A stretch of DNA of 27,948 nucleotides, from assembly GCA_013335665.1 (NCBI GenBank), contig JAAXVE010000001.1:1-27948 (forward strand), given 5' to 3'. Position 1 is the first letter of the stretch. Each line of letters starts with the position of its first letter. The notes below the pieces were generated by a model. It worked only from the letters and a program-made list of their open reading frames with translations. It was not told where the DNA came from and did no database searches. Origin of the DNA: Candidatus Falkowiibacteriota bacterium. Its GTDB lineage: Bacteria; Patescibacteriota; Patescibacteriia; Patescibacteriales; GWE2-39-37. The translations under genes and the position numbers were made by a program. This document shows, in pieces, positions 1 through 7,280 of this stretch.

Positions 1-320
1 AAAAACCAAGAAGTGATATTGTGCAGGCGCCATGGCTTGATCGGATTGAAAAATTTTATCTTGACCCCAAGCTTAGCCAGGCGGCCCGGCAAAGCAGAAT
101 TATAAAAGCTGTAACTGCCGGCAGCATCGCAGATCAACCTCACCTTCACGCCTTCTTTGGCCTTCTGCTCAAAGACATCAAAAAATTTTTTACCCACCAC
201 GTCATTGAGCAGTATGAATTGCTCGAAATCGATGGTTTTGGTGGCGAGGCGGCAATCGGCCAACATGGCTTCCCAGGCCGACTCCGAATCGTGATAGAAT
301 TGCCAGCTTTTTTCCGACAT
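1..320 (-). CDS. Phospholipase D / cardiolipin synthase-like protein, N-terminal part (cut by window edge)
   Basis: Reading the minus strand from the ATG at 320 gives an open frame of 106 codons that runs off the left edge without a stop. It begins MSEKSWQFYHDSESAW and continues with DFEQFILLNDVVGKKFFD, EGVKVRLICDAAGS and KLGVKIKFFNPIKPW. This is the usual opening of the first PLD domain in ClsA/ClsB-type cardiolipin synthases: a strand with the Exxxx(I/L) pattern, then a helix, then the VRLxxDxxGS strand, then the V(K/R)xFNP segment before the first HxK motif. The catalytic HKD motifs would lie beyond the edge, so activity cannot be judged. The family acts at the membrane on phospholipids, either transferring phosphatidyl groups or hydrolysing them. 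The open frame on the opposite strand here is its shadow. No clear Shine-Dalgarno is seen and the upstream sequence is AT-rich. Confidence 0.8.
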   Translation of the reverse strand, partial: MSEKSWQFYHDSESAWEAMLADCRLATKTIDFEQFILLNDVVGKKFFDVFEQKAKEGVKVRLICDAAGSYSFYNSALPGRLAKLGVKIKFFNPIKPWRLHNITSWF

Positions 321-483
321 GCTTTTTATTTTAATTTTATCGAAATGATTTGAAACCCTTCTAAGACCACCAATCCAAACCTAAATCGACCAAACTCTTC
401 GGCTTATTACAATATACACCATAAACGCACTCTTCTCAAGATTGAATGTTAGCCAAAATAATAAAAACACATCTGCAAGCGTC

Positions 484-1899
484 CTACTCCTGTTTTTTGG
501 CCGTCCCCTTGCCAACCTCGATGGCATACCAGTTTACTTTTCTGGAAACGAGCATTACCAAGGATAGCACGATAAAAAGACCGATACTGCCCATGAGCAA
601 AGCGTAATCCTGCAGCTGTATTATGGTAAAAATAAAGAGATAGATCAAAACCAGGATACCCCCGAGCATCGATGTCAATTTTGTGCTTTTAAAGATATTC
701 TTCACATAAAAAACTACCAAGGATATCGTAGCAAAGCTGGCGATCAAATAGGCCAAATTGAAGCCGAGGTGTTCGGAAATCGACAACAGCAACGTGAAGA
801 ATAGTAAAAGGGCGAAGCCGACCAGTAAATATTGTATCGGATGGATGCGGATTTCGTTGAAGACCTCAACGAAAAAGAAGATAATAAAAGACAAGACGAT
901 GAGCATGATGGCATATTTGACTGAGCGCATGTTCTTTTGATACTCGTCAACCGGGACGATCAACCTGACGCCGAATGTCGAACCGAGAATCGTGCTGTCA
1001 GAGTTACCGAGCCAATTCTGGCCGAAATTCCTATTCAGTTCTAATATTTTCCATTGAGCTTTAAAGCCATCTTTGTTTATTTCCCTTTCGGTAGGAATGA
1101 ACGCGCCGCCGAAGCTCGGGTTTTGCCAGCTGGAAGTCAAAGTCACATTAGTCTGTCCGCCGATCGGAACGAAATTCAGTTGCTCACCACCATTAATATT
1201 GATAGCAAAGGAATAATTATATGCCGCACTCGGAGTCGAGGTCGCATTGAGCGGAATCCTGACACTCGCTCCTGATTTAACCTCGTCGGGCGAAGAATAG
1301 CCATTACCTTGTTCACCGCCATCTGCTTGCTCTAGATTTTCGGTTTTCGTAATATTTGACTTGATATATGTCAAAAGCTGCGATCCTGAATTAGGCATGG
1401 CCTGATAATCTTTGCCGTTCCACTTAATTACTATATTTTCATTCAAGCCGCGCATATCCGGAAAACCGATCGAGAGATAGGCATCTTGCCAAATAATACT
1501 GCTAGCCGGAATGTTCAACTCCTGGAAGTTTGGCTGCAAGAACTTGCCCTCGAATTTCAAATCAGCTTTATAGGCTGTAACATTATAAATGCCACGATTA
1601 AGCATCTTGGGCTCAAGATTGCCGGCAATGTTCAGGTTTTCAGGCAAGAAATTTGCATATTTGACAGTCTCCACATTCTCCTCTTTAACCTTGTAAGGCA
1701 CGGTAAGAATCGGGCCGACCAACGTCTGCTTGTCACCCCATTTCGAAGTCACCTCCTTAACCGCCTCATCACGCCGGCTTTGCCTTTCCTGCACCAAACC
1801 CATGATAGACAAAGCCGGGATCATCAAAATAAATACCAAGAACCCGATAACAACCAATTTGATCATAATGACACTCTTGCTAGAATTACTCTCTGTCAT
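484..1899 (-). CDS. creD: CreD-like inner membrane protein
   Basis: This 471-aa protein matches the CreD (cell envelope integrity, PF06123-type) layout. There is a short cytoplasmic start, one TM helix at about residues 11-33, then a conserved opening after it (QERQSRRDEAVKEV, SKWGDKQTLVGPILTVPY) leading into a large extracytoplasmic domain of about 290 residues. About six C-terminal TM helices follow, from roughly residue 330 to 455. In enterobacteria creD belongs to the CreBC regulon and its biochemical role is unknown. Length is normal for the family. The ATG at 1899 lacks an obvious Shine-Dalgarno; its upstream sequence is A/T only for about 17 bases. A promoter-like pair lies at 1937-1965. 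It stands alone on the minus strand, downstream of the hairpin-flanked HNH-like gene, and a 22-codon relic of a related start lies at 2863-2931. Confidence 0.88.
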   Translation of the reverse strand: MTESNSSKSVIMIKLVVIGFLVFILMIPALSIMGLVQERQSRRDEAVKEVTSKWGDKQTLVGPILTVPYKVKEENVETVKYANFLPENLNIAGNLEPKMLNRGIYNVTAYKADLKFEGKFLQPNFQELNIPASSIIWQDAYLSIGFPDMRGLNENIVIKWNGKDYQAMPNSGSQLLTYIKSNITKTENLEQADGGEQGNGYSSPDEVKSGASVRIPLNATSTPSAAYNYSFAININGGEQLNFVPIGGQTNVTLTSSWQNPSFGGAFIPTEREINKDGFKAQWKILELNRNFGQNWLGNSDSTILGSTFGVRLIVPVDEYQKNMRSVKYAIMLIVLSFIIFFFVEVFNEIRIHPIQYLLVGFALLLFFTLLLSISEHLGFNLAYLIASFATISLVVFYVKNIFKSTKLTSMLGGILVLIYLFIFTIIQLQDYALLMGSIGLFIVLSLVMLVSRKVNWYAIEVGKGTAKKQE

Positions 1900-1936
1900 A
1901 AATTTAAAATTAATTAATCGATATAGTAAGCTTACT

Positions 1937-1965
1937 AAAATAGCACTTTCTCTAATCTAAAGCAA
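1937..1965 (-). promoter_or_regulatory. Predicted sigma70-type promoter for creD
   Basis: On the minus strand TTGCTT (1960-1965) is followed after 17 bases by TATTTT (1937-1942), giving a leader of about 30 nt before the creD ATG at 1899. A 14-base perfect palindrome, TAGTAAGCTTACTA (1924-1937), overlaps the expected start of transcription and would suit an operator. Both are inferred from sequence only. Confidence 0.4.
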
Positions 1966-1973
1966 CACATCAT

Positions 1974-2019
1974 GGCTCCGTCACAGTCTCGGCAGCAGCC
2001 GGACTGTGACGGGATGAAA
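1974..2019. repeat. Hairpin repeat, copy 1 (downstream of HNH-like gene)
   Basis: A 46-base unit matches the copy at 2812-2857 at 41 of 46 positions, in the same orientation. It folds into an 11-bp stem (CCGTCACAGTC with GACTGTGACGG), a one-base T bulge, a 4-bp upper stem (CGGC/GCCG) and an AGCA loop. No U-tract follows on either strand, so it is not a typical intrinsic terminator. The pair brackets the gene at 2042-2782. Confidence 0.85.
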
Positions 2020-2041
2020 CGTCTTCTCAATCAAAAACAAT

Positions 2042-2782
2042 TCACCTAAAACCTAGATGCCTTTTAATCATATCAACAGTTATATCATTAGGCATATGTA
2101 TTATTTGCAATTCGTTCTTTTCATTGATCGCGAATTCAACAACCCAATCGGGAATAAACGACTTGGAAACGTGAAAAAAATAATTAATACCTCCGATCAA
2201 AAATGAATAACCTTTACCAAATTGATTTTGAGCTTTTACTGGTGAACAAATCAAGTCGATTGGTATTTTTTCCTTTTGTTTCGCGTAAGAGAGCATAACA
2301 CACGGAAAATCAAGTTGTGCACCCGGATCACCCTCAAGTATCATCTGCCTAACAATCTCCTGATACTTTCCCAGTGAAACCTCCTTAAAAAAATCGAGGT
2401 TTGAAATGCTTGATCTCCACAAAATTGAAAGCAAAAACAATTTAAACCTATTATAATCAACACCTTTGCAGTAAATATATTCTATACCATGCTGATTTTT
2501 TCTAGATTGAAATTGAACATCACTCTCACTTTTATACAATCGCCCTCCATATATTATTCTACGTGCGTAATCTTCGAATTTTCCTATTCTTTTTTCACAA
2601 TCAGAACAAAGGATATTAGCTTCATGTTCACCGTTTGGCTTTGTCGTGGGATTATCAATGTCACCATCTTTTACCTTTAAGAGAAAATGTTTTTCATCAA
2701 ACAAGCCACGGTACATGAAATTAGGAATTATATGTGACCGTTTTATGAGTATTTTTTCCTGCAAACACAGCTTGCATTTCAT
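2042..2782 (-). CDS. HNH-like zinc-binding protein of unknown role, flanked by hairpin repeats
   Basis: This 246-aa protein opens with C3-x2-C6, then SHIIP with H17, then C59-S-D-C62-E. The spacing is like the zinc-knuckle HNH endonuclease fold, in which two CxxC pairs hold zinc and the His after the first pair starts the active-site hairpin. The remaining 180 residues (for example FLLSILWRSSISNL around 116-129, and FHVSKSFIPDWVVEF) were not recognised. Two sampled 60-base lines of the gene hold 17 and 18 G/C, against 27 in a sampled secA line, so it is AT-richer than its neighbours, which suggests transfer. It sits between two direct copies of a hairpin repeat, beside a creD remnant, as expected for inserted cargo. 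The ATG at 2782 has no clear Shine-Dalgarno. Nuclease activity is inferred, not shown; a structural zinc-finger role is also possible. Confidence 0.65.
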   Translation of the reverse strand: MKCKLCLQEKILIKRSHIIPNFMYRGLFDEKHFLLKVKDGDIDNPTTKPNGEHEANILCSDCEKRIGKFEDYARRIIYGGRLYKSESDVQFQSRKNQHGIEYIYCKGVDYNRFKLFLLSILWRSSISNLDFFKEVSLGKYQEIVRQMILEGDPGAQLDFPCVMLSYAKQKEKIPIDLICSPVKAQNQFGKGYSFLIGGINYFFHVSKSFIPDWVVEFAINEKNELQIIHMPNDITVDMIKRHLGFR

Positions 2783-2811
2783 GTTGATAATTTTCGACTA
2801 CTTAATTATTT

Positions 2812-2857
2812 GGCCCCGTCATAGTCTCGGCATCAGCCGGACTGTGACGGGGCGAAA
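2812..2857. repeat. Hairpin repeat, copy 2 (upstream of HNH-like gene)
   Basis: This is a direct copy of the unit at 1974-2019 with five substitutions. Its outer stem is longer: CCCCGTCATAGTC pairs with GACTGTGACGGGG over 13 positions, with one G-T pair. The bulged T and the CGGC/GCCG upper stem are kept, with loop ATCA. That the paired ends are kept while loop and flank bases differ suggests selection on the hairpin or recent mobility. It separates the HNH-like gene from the creD relic. Confidence 0.85.
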
Positions 2858-2862
2858 ATTTG

Positions 2863-2931
2863 TTAACCAATCAAATCAATAATAATCAACTTGATCGTGA
2901 TGATATTCTTAGTGAATTTGTTCTCAGCCAT
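2863..2931 (-). pseudogene. Remnant of a second creD-like gene start
   Basis: The minus strand from the ATG at 2931 reads 22 codons to a TAA. Its first 18 residues, MAENKFTKNIITIKLIII, align without gaps to MTESNSSKSVIMIKLVVI of the intact CreD: 8 identities and several I/V exchanges at protein level, 37 of 54 matching bases. The match fades just before hairpin copy 2. An AGG-containing sequence (GCAGGTTA) lies directly before its ATG. The simplest reading is that a tandem creD paralogue once stood here and all but its start was lost when the hairpin/HNH segment arrived. A chance membrane-like peptide is less likely given the matching start and position. Confidence 0.65.
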
Positions 2932-2952
2932 TAACCTGCAAGCCAAACAATC

Positions 2953-2988
2953 AAAAAAAAACCAACTCGATCCTAGCTGGTTTTTTTA
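2953..2988 (-). terminator. Intrinsic terminator after the DUF84 gene
   Basis: Read on the minus strand, ACCAGCT and AGTTGGT form a 7-bp stem (one G-U) extended by A-U pairs, followed by eight or nine U. On the plus strand the same stem has a mismatch, so it serves the gene ending at 3030 best. It separates that gene from the creD relic. Confidence 0.75.
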
Positions 2989-3029
2989 TTATTACAATTC
3001 TTCATAACCTTATTTTGAAATGATTATAA

Positions 3030-3578
3030 CTAGAAATCTATTTCGTGTTCCTCCAAGTGGATCATGGCAGTGAGCAGGGCTTGTTTGGTATAGCCTTTGC
3101 GGGTGAGGCGGCCTTTGGTCAGGATGCCGATTGCGCCTTCGGCTGCGCCTATGGTAGGGTTGTTGGTCATACCTGCCTTGTTGACGGCTTGAGTCATGTC
3201 TAAACCTTCGTTAACTATCAAGTCGGTGATGCGCTTATCCGGAAACTCCCAGGCCGAGGACATGCCTAGGAAATATTCCTCACCATCATAAATCGCACAG
3301 ATACAGACATCCATATAGCCGGTCTTGCTCTTTGGCACGGGAAAGAGGCCGGATTCCAAGCCGATGCTAAAATGGCATTCGCAAAAGGCGTTCTTGGCTC
3401 GGTTCATAGCACCGTTGATCGTCTCCTCGATTGTCATTGGCTGATCGCTCACGCCCGATTCCGCCTTAACGCCAACCACTTCGAAGCCGGCCAGGAGCGG
3501 ATACTCGCGCACCATCTCTTCGACCGCTTCTATCTTCGCCTTATTAGTTGTGCCAACTTTGATTGTCTTCACTTTCAT
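3030..3578 (-). CDS. yjjX: DUF84 / YjjX-family non-canonical purine NTP phosphatase
   Basis: This 182-aa protein has the family opening KVGTTNKAKIEAVEEMV (residues about 7-23), in which the early Thr-x-Asn-x-x-Lys stretch contacts the nucleotide. GVSDQPMTIEETINGAMNRA follows, matching the conserved SGVxxQPxxxxET(I/L)xGAxNRA signature. The segment FSIGLESG is the acidic metal-binding region. Known members (E. coli YjjX) hydrolyse ITP and XTP and so clean the nucleotide pool in the cytoplasm. Length fits the family (about 170-185 aa). It ends with TAG followed by an intrinsic terminator at 2953-2988. A TATAAT-like hexamer lies upstream at about 3625-3630 without a convincing -35 box. It appears to be a single-gene unit. 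Confidence 0.85.
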   Translation of the reverse strand: MKVKTIKVGTTNKAKIEAVEEMVREYPLLAGFEVVGVKAESGVSDQPMTIEETINGAMNRAKNAFCECHFSIGLESGLFPVPKSKTGYMDVCICAIYDGEEYFLGMSSAWEFPDKRITDLIVNEGLDMTQAVNKAGMTNNPTIGAAEGAIGILTKGRLTRKGYTKQALLTAMIHLEEHEIDF

Positions 3579-3648
3579 ATCTAAAAAAGATTCTTTGAAT
3601 TAATTTATGAATAAGCAACTTATTATATTCCGCACTGTATTCATCATG

Positions 3649-3686
3649 GTTTCCCTTCCCCTCGCTATCGCTCGGCCGGGAATGAC
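3649..3686 (-). repeat. REP-like short repeat (half palindrome)
   Basis: On the minus strand this starts GTCATTC and continues with CGA, GCG, AGCGA and GGGGAAGGG. The same order of blocks occurs at 15994-16026 on the other strand. Such GTCATTC-led sequences are typical of small dispersed REP/MITE-like intergenic repeats. No transposase is seen nearby. Confidence 0.45.
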
Positions 3687-3704
3687 AAATTAATACCGAA
3701 ATAA

Positions 3705-4091
3705 TTAATCGCTTAATATTTCTGGAATTCGCACTCGCGGGATCTTTCTAACATGAACTTTTTCTATGCCGTTAATTTTAGCTTTCATTAACCGGTGCAG
3801 ACCGTCCAAAATTAGCCACCTGCCTTTGTTTTCCATGATATCAATCGGATATTTGATATCCGCAGTCAATGTCCTCTCATATTCTACTGTGTGGGCTTCG
3901 GGGTGATTGATTACTTCAATCGGCTTAAGGTCATACTTCCCTTTCTCCCAGAGAAAAGGAATATCAAAATGCCATTCCAACTCCGATATAGCCATCTCAC
4001 TGACAGGCTCATTCAAAAGCCAAACCTTCTTTTCGTCCCACGAAAAATCAAACCCAACTTCTTTAATGATTTGCGGATATTCTTCGTGCAT
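3705..4091 (-). CDS. Small ParB/sulfiredoxin-fold-like protein
   Basis: This 128-aa protein ends with PIDIMENKGRWLILDGLHRL (residues 82-101) followed by MKAKINGIEKVHVRKIP. This resembles the conserved core of ParB N-terminal/sulfiredoxin-like domains, where a strand leads into a DGxHR(L/Y) nucleotide- or phosphate-binding motif and a helix, then a strand of the xVxVxxIP type. It has no helix-turn-helix or C-terminal dimer domain, so it is not a chromosome-partition ParB. Stand-alone domains of this fold include kinases, nucleases and CTPases; which applies here cannot be told. It lies 27 bases after the 62-aa gene that follows secA and probably shares that transcript. Confidence 0.55.
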   Translation of the reverse strand: MHEEYPQIIKEVGFDFSWDEKKVWLLNEPVSEMAISELEWHFDIPFLWEKGKYDLKPIEVINHPEAHTVEYERTLTADIKYPIDIMENKGRWLILDGLHRLMKAKINGIEKVHVRKIPRVRIPEILSD

Positions 4092-4118
4092 ACTATTTCA
4101 CTTAACCTTGTTAACACT

Positions 4119-4307
4119 TTATTGCAAAGCAGACTTCTTTAACGCCTTAACTTCATCCTCCTTTTCGTAAACCTCGCCCTTAGCCAGCTTGTACAGTAAT
4201 GGGATTACGCCACAACGCTCACACTCTCCCCAATTGCACTTGCCACCGTTCTTTGACGAGAGTTCACGGCACATTGAGATCTCTTTCAAGAAAGTGTCTT
4301 GCTCCAT
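4119..4307 (-). CDS. Small cysteine-containing protein coupled to secA
   Basis: This 62-aa frame starts at the ATG at 4307, one base after the secA stop. The longer frame reaching upstream to 4406 lies inside the secA 3' end and reads as shadow sequence (LRTGRLSAATTRAGADLGSS), so the short start is preferred. Residues include MCRELSSKNGGKCNWGECERC, giving four Cys in the pattern C-x10-C-x4-C-x2-C, able to bind one zinc, then a basic and acidic helix (LLYKLAKGEVYEKEDEVKAL). SecA itself ends in a CxC-x8-CH zinc motif that in E. coli binds SecB and ribosomes. A translation-coupled zinc protein could be a partner for export, but this is inference from position. No family was recognised. Confidence 0.6.
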   Translation of the reverse strand: MEQDTFLKEISMCRELSSKNGGKCNWGECERCGVIPLLYKLAKGEVYEKEDEVKALKKSALQ

Positions 4308-4308
4308 A

Positions 4309-7077
4309 TTATTTGCCGTGACACTTCTTGTACTTGAGCCCAGATCCGCACCAGCACGGGTCGTTGCGGCCGATAGTCTGCCCGTCCGGAGTCTTGTCTT
4401 TGGCATTGGCGCTTAAAACGATCGTCTGCCCCTCGCCCTCCTTGATCGGCGCGCTGTACTGGTTAGCTCGTTCAGCCAACGATTTTCCGGCGATCGGCTG
4501 GTGCACTTGGCCCATTTTGTAGATATTGTAAACGACCTGCTTCTGGATCAGATTATTCAGTTCGTTATATAACTGATAGGATTCTTTCTTGTATTCGATC
4601 AGCGGATCGCGCTGGCCGTAACCGCGCAAGCCGATGCCTTGGCGCAAAGACGACATGGCCTCAAGGTGCTCGATCCACAACGTATCGATTGAGCGCAAAA
4701 GGATTTCCTTTTCGACGACCGGCCAATTCACACCGACGGATTTGGCCTGCGTTGTCAATTCTGAATATGTTTCTTTTGAAAGTTTTACCAGATGTTCAAC
4801 GATAGCATGTCGCGCCTTGACGCGATCAAGCTTGCCGCCCTCGACCGCAATCTTGGACAGCTCGGCCGGTAGTTCCTGCTTGATCGGGAAAATCGTCGCT
4901 ACAACCTGCTCAATCTCTTTCAAATTCCACTCGTCAACCAGCTCGGCAGCCGTGTGAAAGCTGACCACCTGTTCGATCTCATTCTCAACCATCTCCAGCA
5001 CAGTCTTGGTCAGCGGTGAATCTACTACCGTCTCGTGCGATTCCAGGACGATGTTGCCGGTCGGAACTGATTCCAAGACTTCGCGGCGACGGCGATAAAT
5101 CGCCTCGCGATGCTTATTGATAACATCATCGTACTCGACCAAATGTTTACGCAGGTCAAAATTATTGCCTTCAACTTTCTTCTGAGCTGACTCGATAGAA
5201 CGCGAAATCAGCTTGTTCTCAATCGGCATGTCTTCAGGCAGCTTCAAAGTCGTCATTAAGCTCTTCATGCGGTCGCCACCGAAGATACGCATCAAGTCAT
5301 CTTCTGTCGAAACATAAAACTGCGATGATCCAGGATCGCCTTGGCGTCCGGCACGGCCACGCAACTGATTGTCGATACGACGTGCTTCATGACGCTCGGT
5401 ACCGATCACGTGCAACCCGCCCAGTTCGACAACTTTCTTGTGCTCCGCCTCCCATTCGGCATAAGACGGGTCGTTCTTGGCTGGTGGTACGCCACCGAGC
5501 ATGATGTCGACACCACGTCCGGCCATATTGGTAGCCAAAGTAATCGAGCCAGCCTTACCGGCCTGTGCGATGATTTCCGCTTCCTTCTGATGATTCTTGG
5601 CGTTAAGGACCTGCGGGCGCAAACCTTCGCGTTCCATCATCAGGGTTAAATACTCATTCTTATCAATCGAGATTGTGCCGATCAAGACAGGTTGTCCGGC
5701 TGCATTGCGCTGCTTAACCTCCTCGATCACAGCCTTATATTTCCCTTCTTCGGTGCGATAAATCAGATCATTCATATCCTTACGAATGGTCGGCTTATTG
5801 GTCGGGATCTGAGTGGTTTCTAATTTGTAAATCTTATGAAACTCTTCCGCCTCGGTCAAAGCCGTACCGGTCATACCTGCAAGCTTCTTGTACATGCGGA
5901 AATAATTTTGAAAAGTGACAGTGGCCAAAGTCTGGCTTTCGCGCTGGACTTCAACACCTTCCTTAGCTTCGATGGCCTGATGCAAGCCTTCACTATAGCG
6001 GCGGCCCTGCATCAAACGCCCAGTAAATTCATCAACGATAATTACCTCACCCTCACGGACGACATAATCACGGTCCAACAAAAACAACTCTCTTGCCTTA
6101 AGCGCTTGCTCAATATGATGGACGTCGCTGACACCGCCGGCAGTGTAGATATTCTCAACACCCAAAGCCTTTTCCAGCTTGGCGATACCAGACTCACTGA
6201 TCGAAACGGCGCGCATCTTTTCATCAACGTTATAGTCCTCGTCTTTGACCAGTCGCCCGACCAGCTGTGAGAACTTAGCATACTTGTCGGTTGATTCTTC
6301 GGCCGGAGCAGAAATGATCAGCGGGGTCCTAGCTTCATCGATCAAGATCGAGTCAACCTCGTCGACGATAGCGTAAAAATGAGGACGTTGCACCATCTGC
6401 TCGACCCGGTTTACCATGTTATCGCGCAAATAATCGAAACCGAATTCGTTATTAGTACCGTAAACTATATCGCAAGCATAGGCCTCACGGCGTCCGATCG
6501 GGCGAAAATTGCGCAAACGCGGATCGAATTGCGATTCATCTATATATTCAGGATCATAAACCAATGCTTTTTCATGAATAATAACACCAGTTGACAAGCC
6601 CAATGCGTAATACACAGGGGCCATCCAACCAGCGCCGACGCGCGAGAGGTAATCGTTAACTGTAACCAACTGCACGCCCCAACCAGTTAAAGCATTCAAA
6701 TACAATGGCAAAGTCGCGACCAAAGTCTTGCCTTCACCAGTCTTCATCTCAGCGATCTGTCCATTATGCAAAACAAGGCCGCCCATCATCTGGACGTCGT
6801 AATGGCGCTGGCCAATAACTCGCTTGGCAGCCTCGCGCATTGCAGCGAAAGCCTCAGGCAGAATATTATCCAAAGCATTTAATACTTTTTCATCACCAAA
6901 CTGAGTTTTTTCATCAACTCCTATCTCTTTCTTGAAATTCGCCGAAACGGACTTTAACTCCTCATCAGAAAGAGCAGCATATTTCGCTTCAAGCGAATTA
7001 ATCTTTTCGATTAGCGGTTCCAAGGTCTTTATGTACCGAGCATTGGGATCTCCCCATAGTTTTGCCAACAAATTCAT
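4309..7077 (-). CDS. secA: Preprotein translocase ATPase SecA
   Basis: This full-length 922-aa SecA drives proteins through SecYEG with ATP. Visible motifs: Walker A in MKTGEGKTLV (about 111-120), Walker B DEVDSILIDEARTPLIIS (239-256), the preprotein-binding domain after it, helicase-type motifs TNMAGRGVDIML and HVIGTERHEARRIDNQLRGR, and RAGRQGDPGSSQFYVS. The C-terminal tail is NDPCWCGSGLKYKKCHGK, the complete zinc-binding linker for SecB/ribosome contact. The end is intact; the next gene starts one base later. The ATG at 7077 has only a weak AG-rich stretch before it. A promoter at 7250-7278 predicts a leader of about 165 nt (see findings). Its transcript probably includes the 62-aa protein and the ParB-like gene. 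Confidence 0.98.
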   Translation of the reverse strand: MNLLAKLWGDPNARYIKTLEPLIEKINSLEAKYAALSDEELKSVSANFKKEIGVDEKTQFGDEKVLNALDNILPEAFAAMREAAKRVIGQRHYDVQMMGGLVLHNGQIAEMKTGEGKTLVATLPLYLNALTGWGVQLVTVNDYLSRVGAGWMAPVYYALGLSTGVIIHEKALVYDPEYIDESQFDPRLRNFRPIGRREAYACDIVYGTNNEFGFDYLRDNMVNRVEQMVQRPHFYAIVDEVDSILIDEARTPLIISAPAEESTDKYAKFSQLVGRLVKDEDYNVDEKMRAVSISESGIAKLEKALGVENIYTAGGVSDVHHIEQALKARELFLLDRDYVVREGEVIIVDEFTGRLMQGRRYSEGLHQAIEAKEGVEVQRESQTLATVTFQNYFRMYKKLAGMTGTALTEAEEFHKIYKLETTQIPTNKPTIRKDMNDLIYRTEEGKYKAVIEEVKQRNAAGQPVLIGTISIDKNEYLTLMMEREGLRPQVLNAKNHQKEAEIIAQAGKAGSITLATNMAGRGVDIMLGGVPPAKNDPSYAEWEAEHKKVVELGGLHVIGTERHEARRIDNQLRGRAGRQGDPGSSQFYVSTEDDLMRIFGGDRMKSLMTTLKLPEDMPIENKLISRSIESAQKKVEGNNFDLRKHLVEYDDVINKHREAIYRRRREVLESVPTGNIVLESHETVVDSPLTKTVLEMVENEIEQVVSFHTAAELVDEWNLKEIEQVVATIFPIKQELPAELSKIAVEGGKLDRVKARHAIVEHLVKLSKETYSELTTQAKSVGVNWPVVEKEILLRSIDTLWIEHLEAMSSLRQGIGLRGYGQRDPLIEYKKESYQLYNELNNLIQKQVVYNIYKMGQVHQPIAGKSLAERANQYSAPIKEGEGQTIVLSANAKDKTPDGQTIGRNDPCWCGSGLKYKKCHGK

Positions 7078-7249
7078 ATATTTTTCTCTAAATGAAACAA
7101 AAAAAGCACAAAACTCAAAACTAGGATATTGAGGTTATATGATAAAATTTACCTAAAATTAAATAAAATTTATCGTAATTCGACCCCCTTATTTTGAATC
7201 TTGAGCCTTTTTTGCAGCCAGCACCGAAAGTTCCGTTAATTACCCATCT

Positions 7250-7278
7250 AGTATACTAAGAAAATGGCTAAAAATCAA
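7250..7278 (-). promoter_or_regulatory. Predicted secA promoter
   Basis: On the minus strand TTGATT (7273-7278), a 17-base spacer and TATACT (7250-7255) form a good sigma70-type pair directly after the stop of the hydrolase gene. Transcription would start near 7243, leaving about 165 untranslated bases before the secA ATG. The leader (7078-7243) has a three-codon ATG-GGT-AAT-TAA frame at its very start and a G-rich run (AAGGGGG), but no hairpin or riboswitch that I can name. Confidence 0.55.
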
Positions 7279-7280
7279 TA

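Noticed and set aside
21..353. Plus-strand 110-codon open frame at the left edge
   Set aside because: The opposite strand encodes a recognisable phospholipase D-like N-terminus; the plus-strand frame shows no family features and is its shadow.
1974..2019. Hairpin repeat as a terminator for the HNH-like gene
   Set aside because: No U-tract follows the stem on either strand, and the copy at 2812 lies before the gene, so a repeat or element end is the better reading.
1974..2857. CRISPR-like array
   Set aside because: There are only two repeat copies, about 840 bases apart, with a gene between them.
5836..6270. 144-codon plus-strand open frame inside secA
   Set aside because: It lies wholly antisense to conserved secA sequence and has no start signal or recognisable domain.
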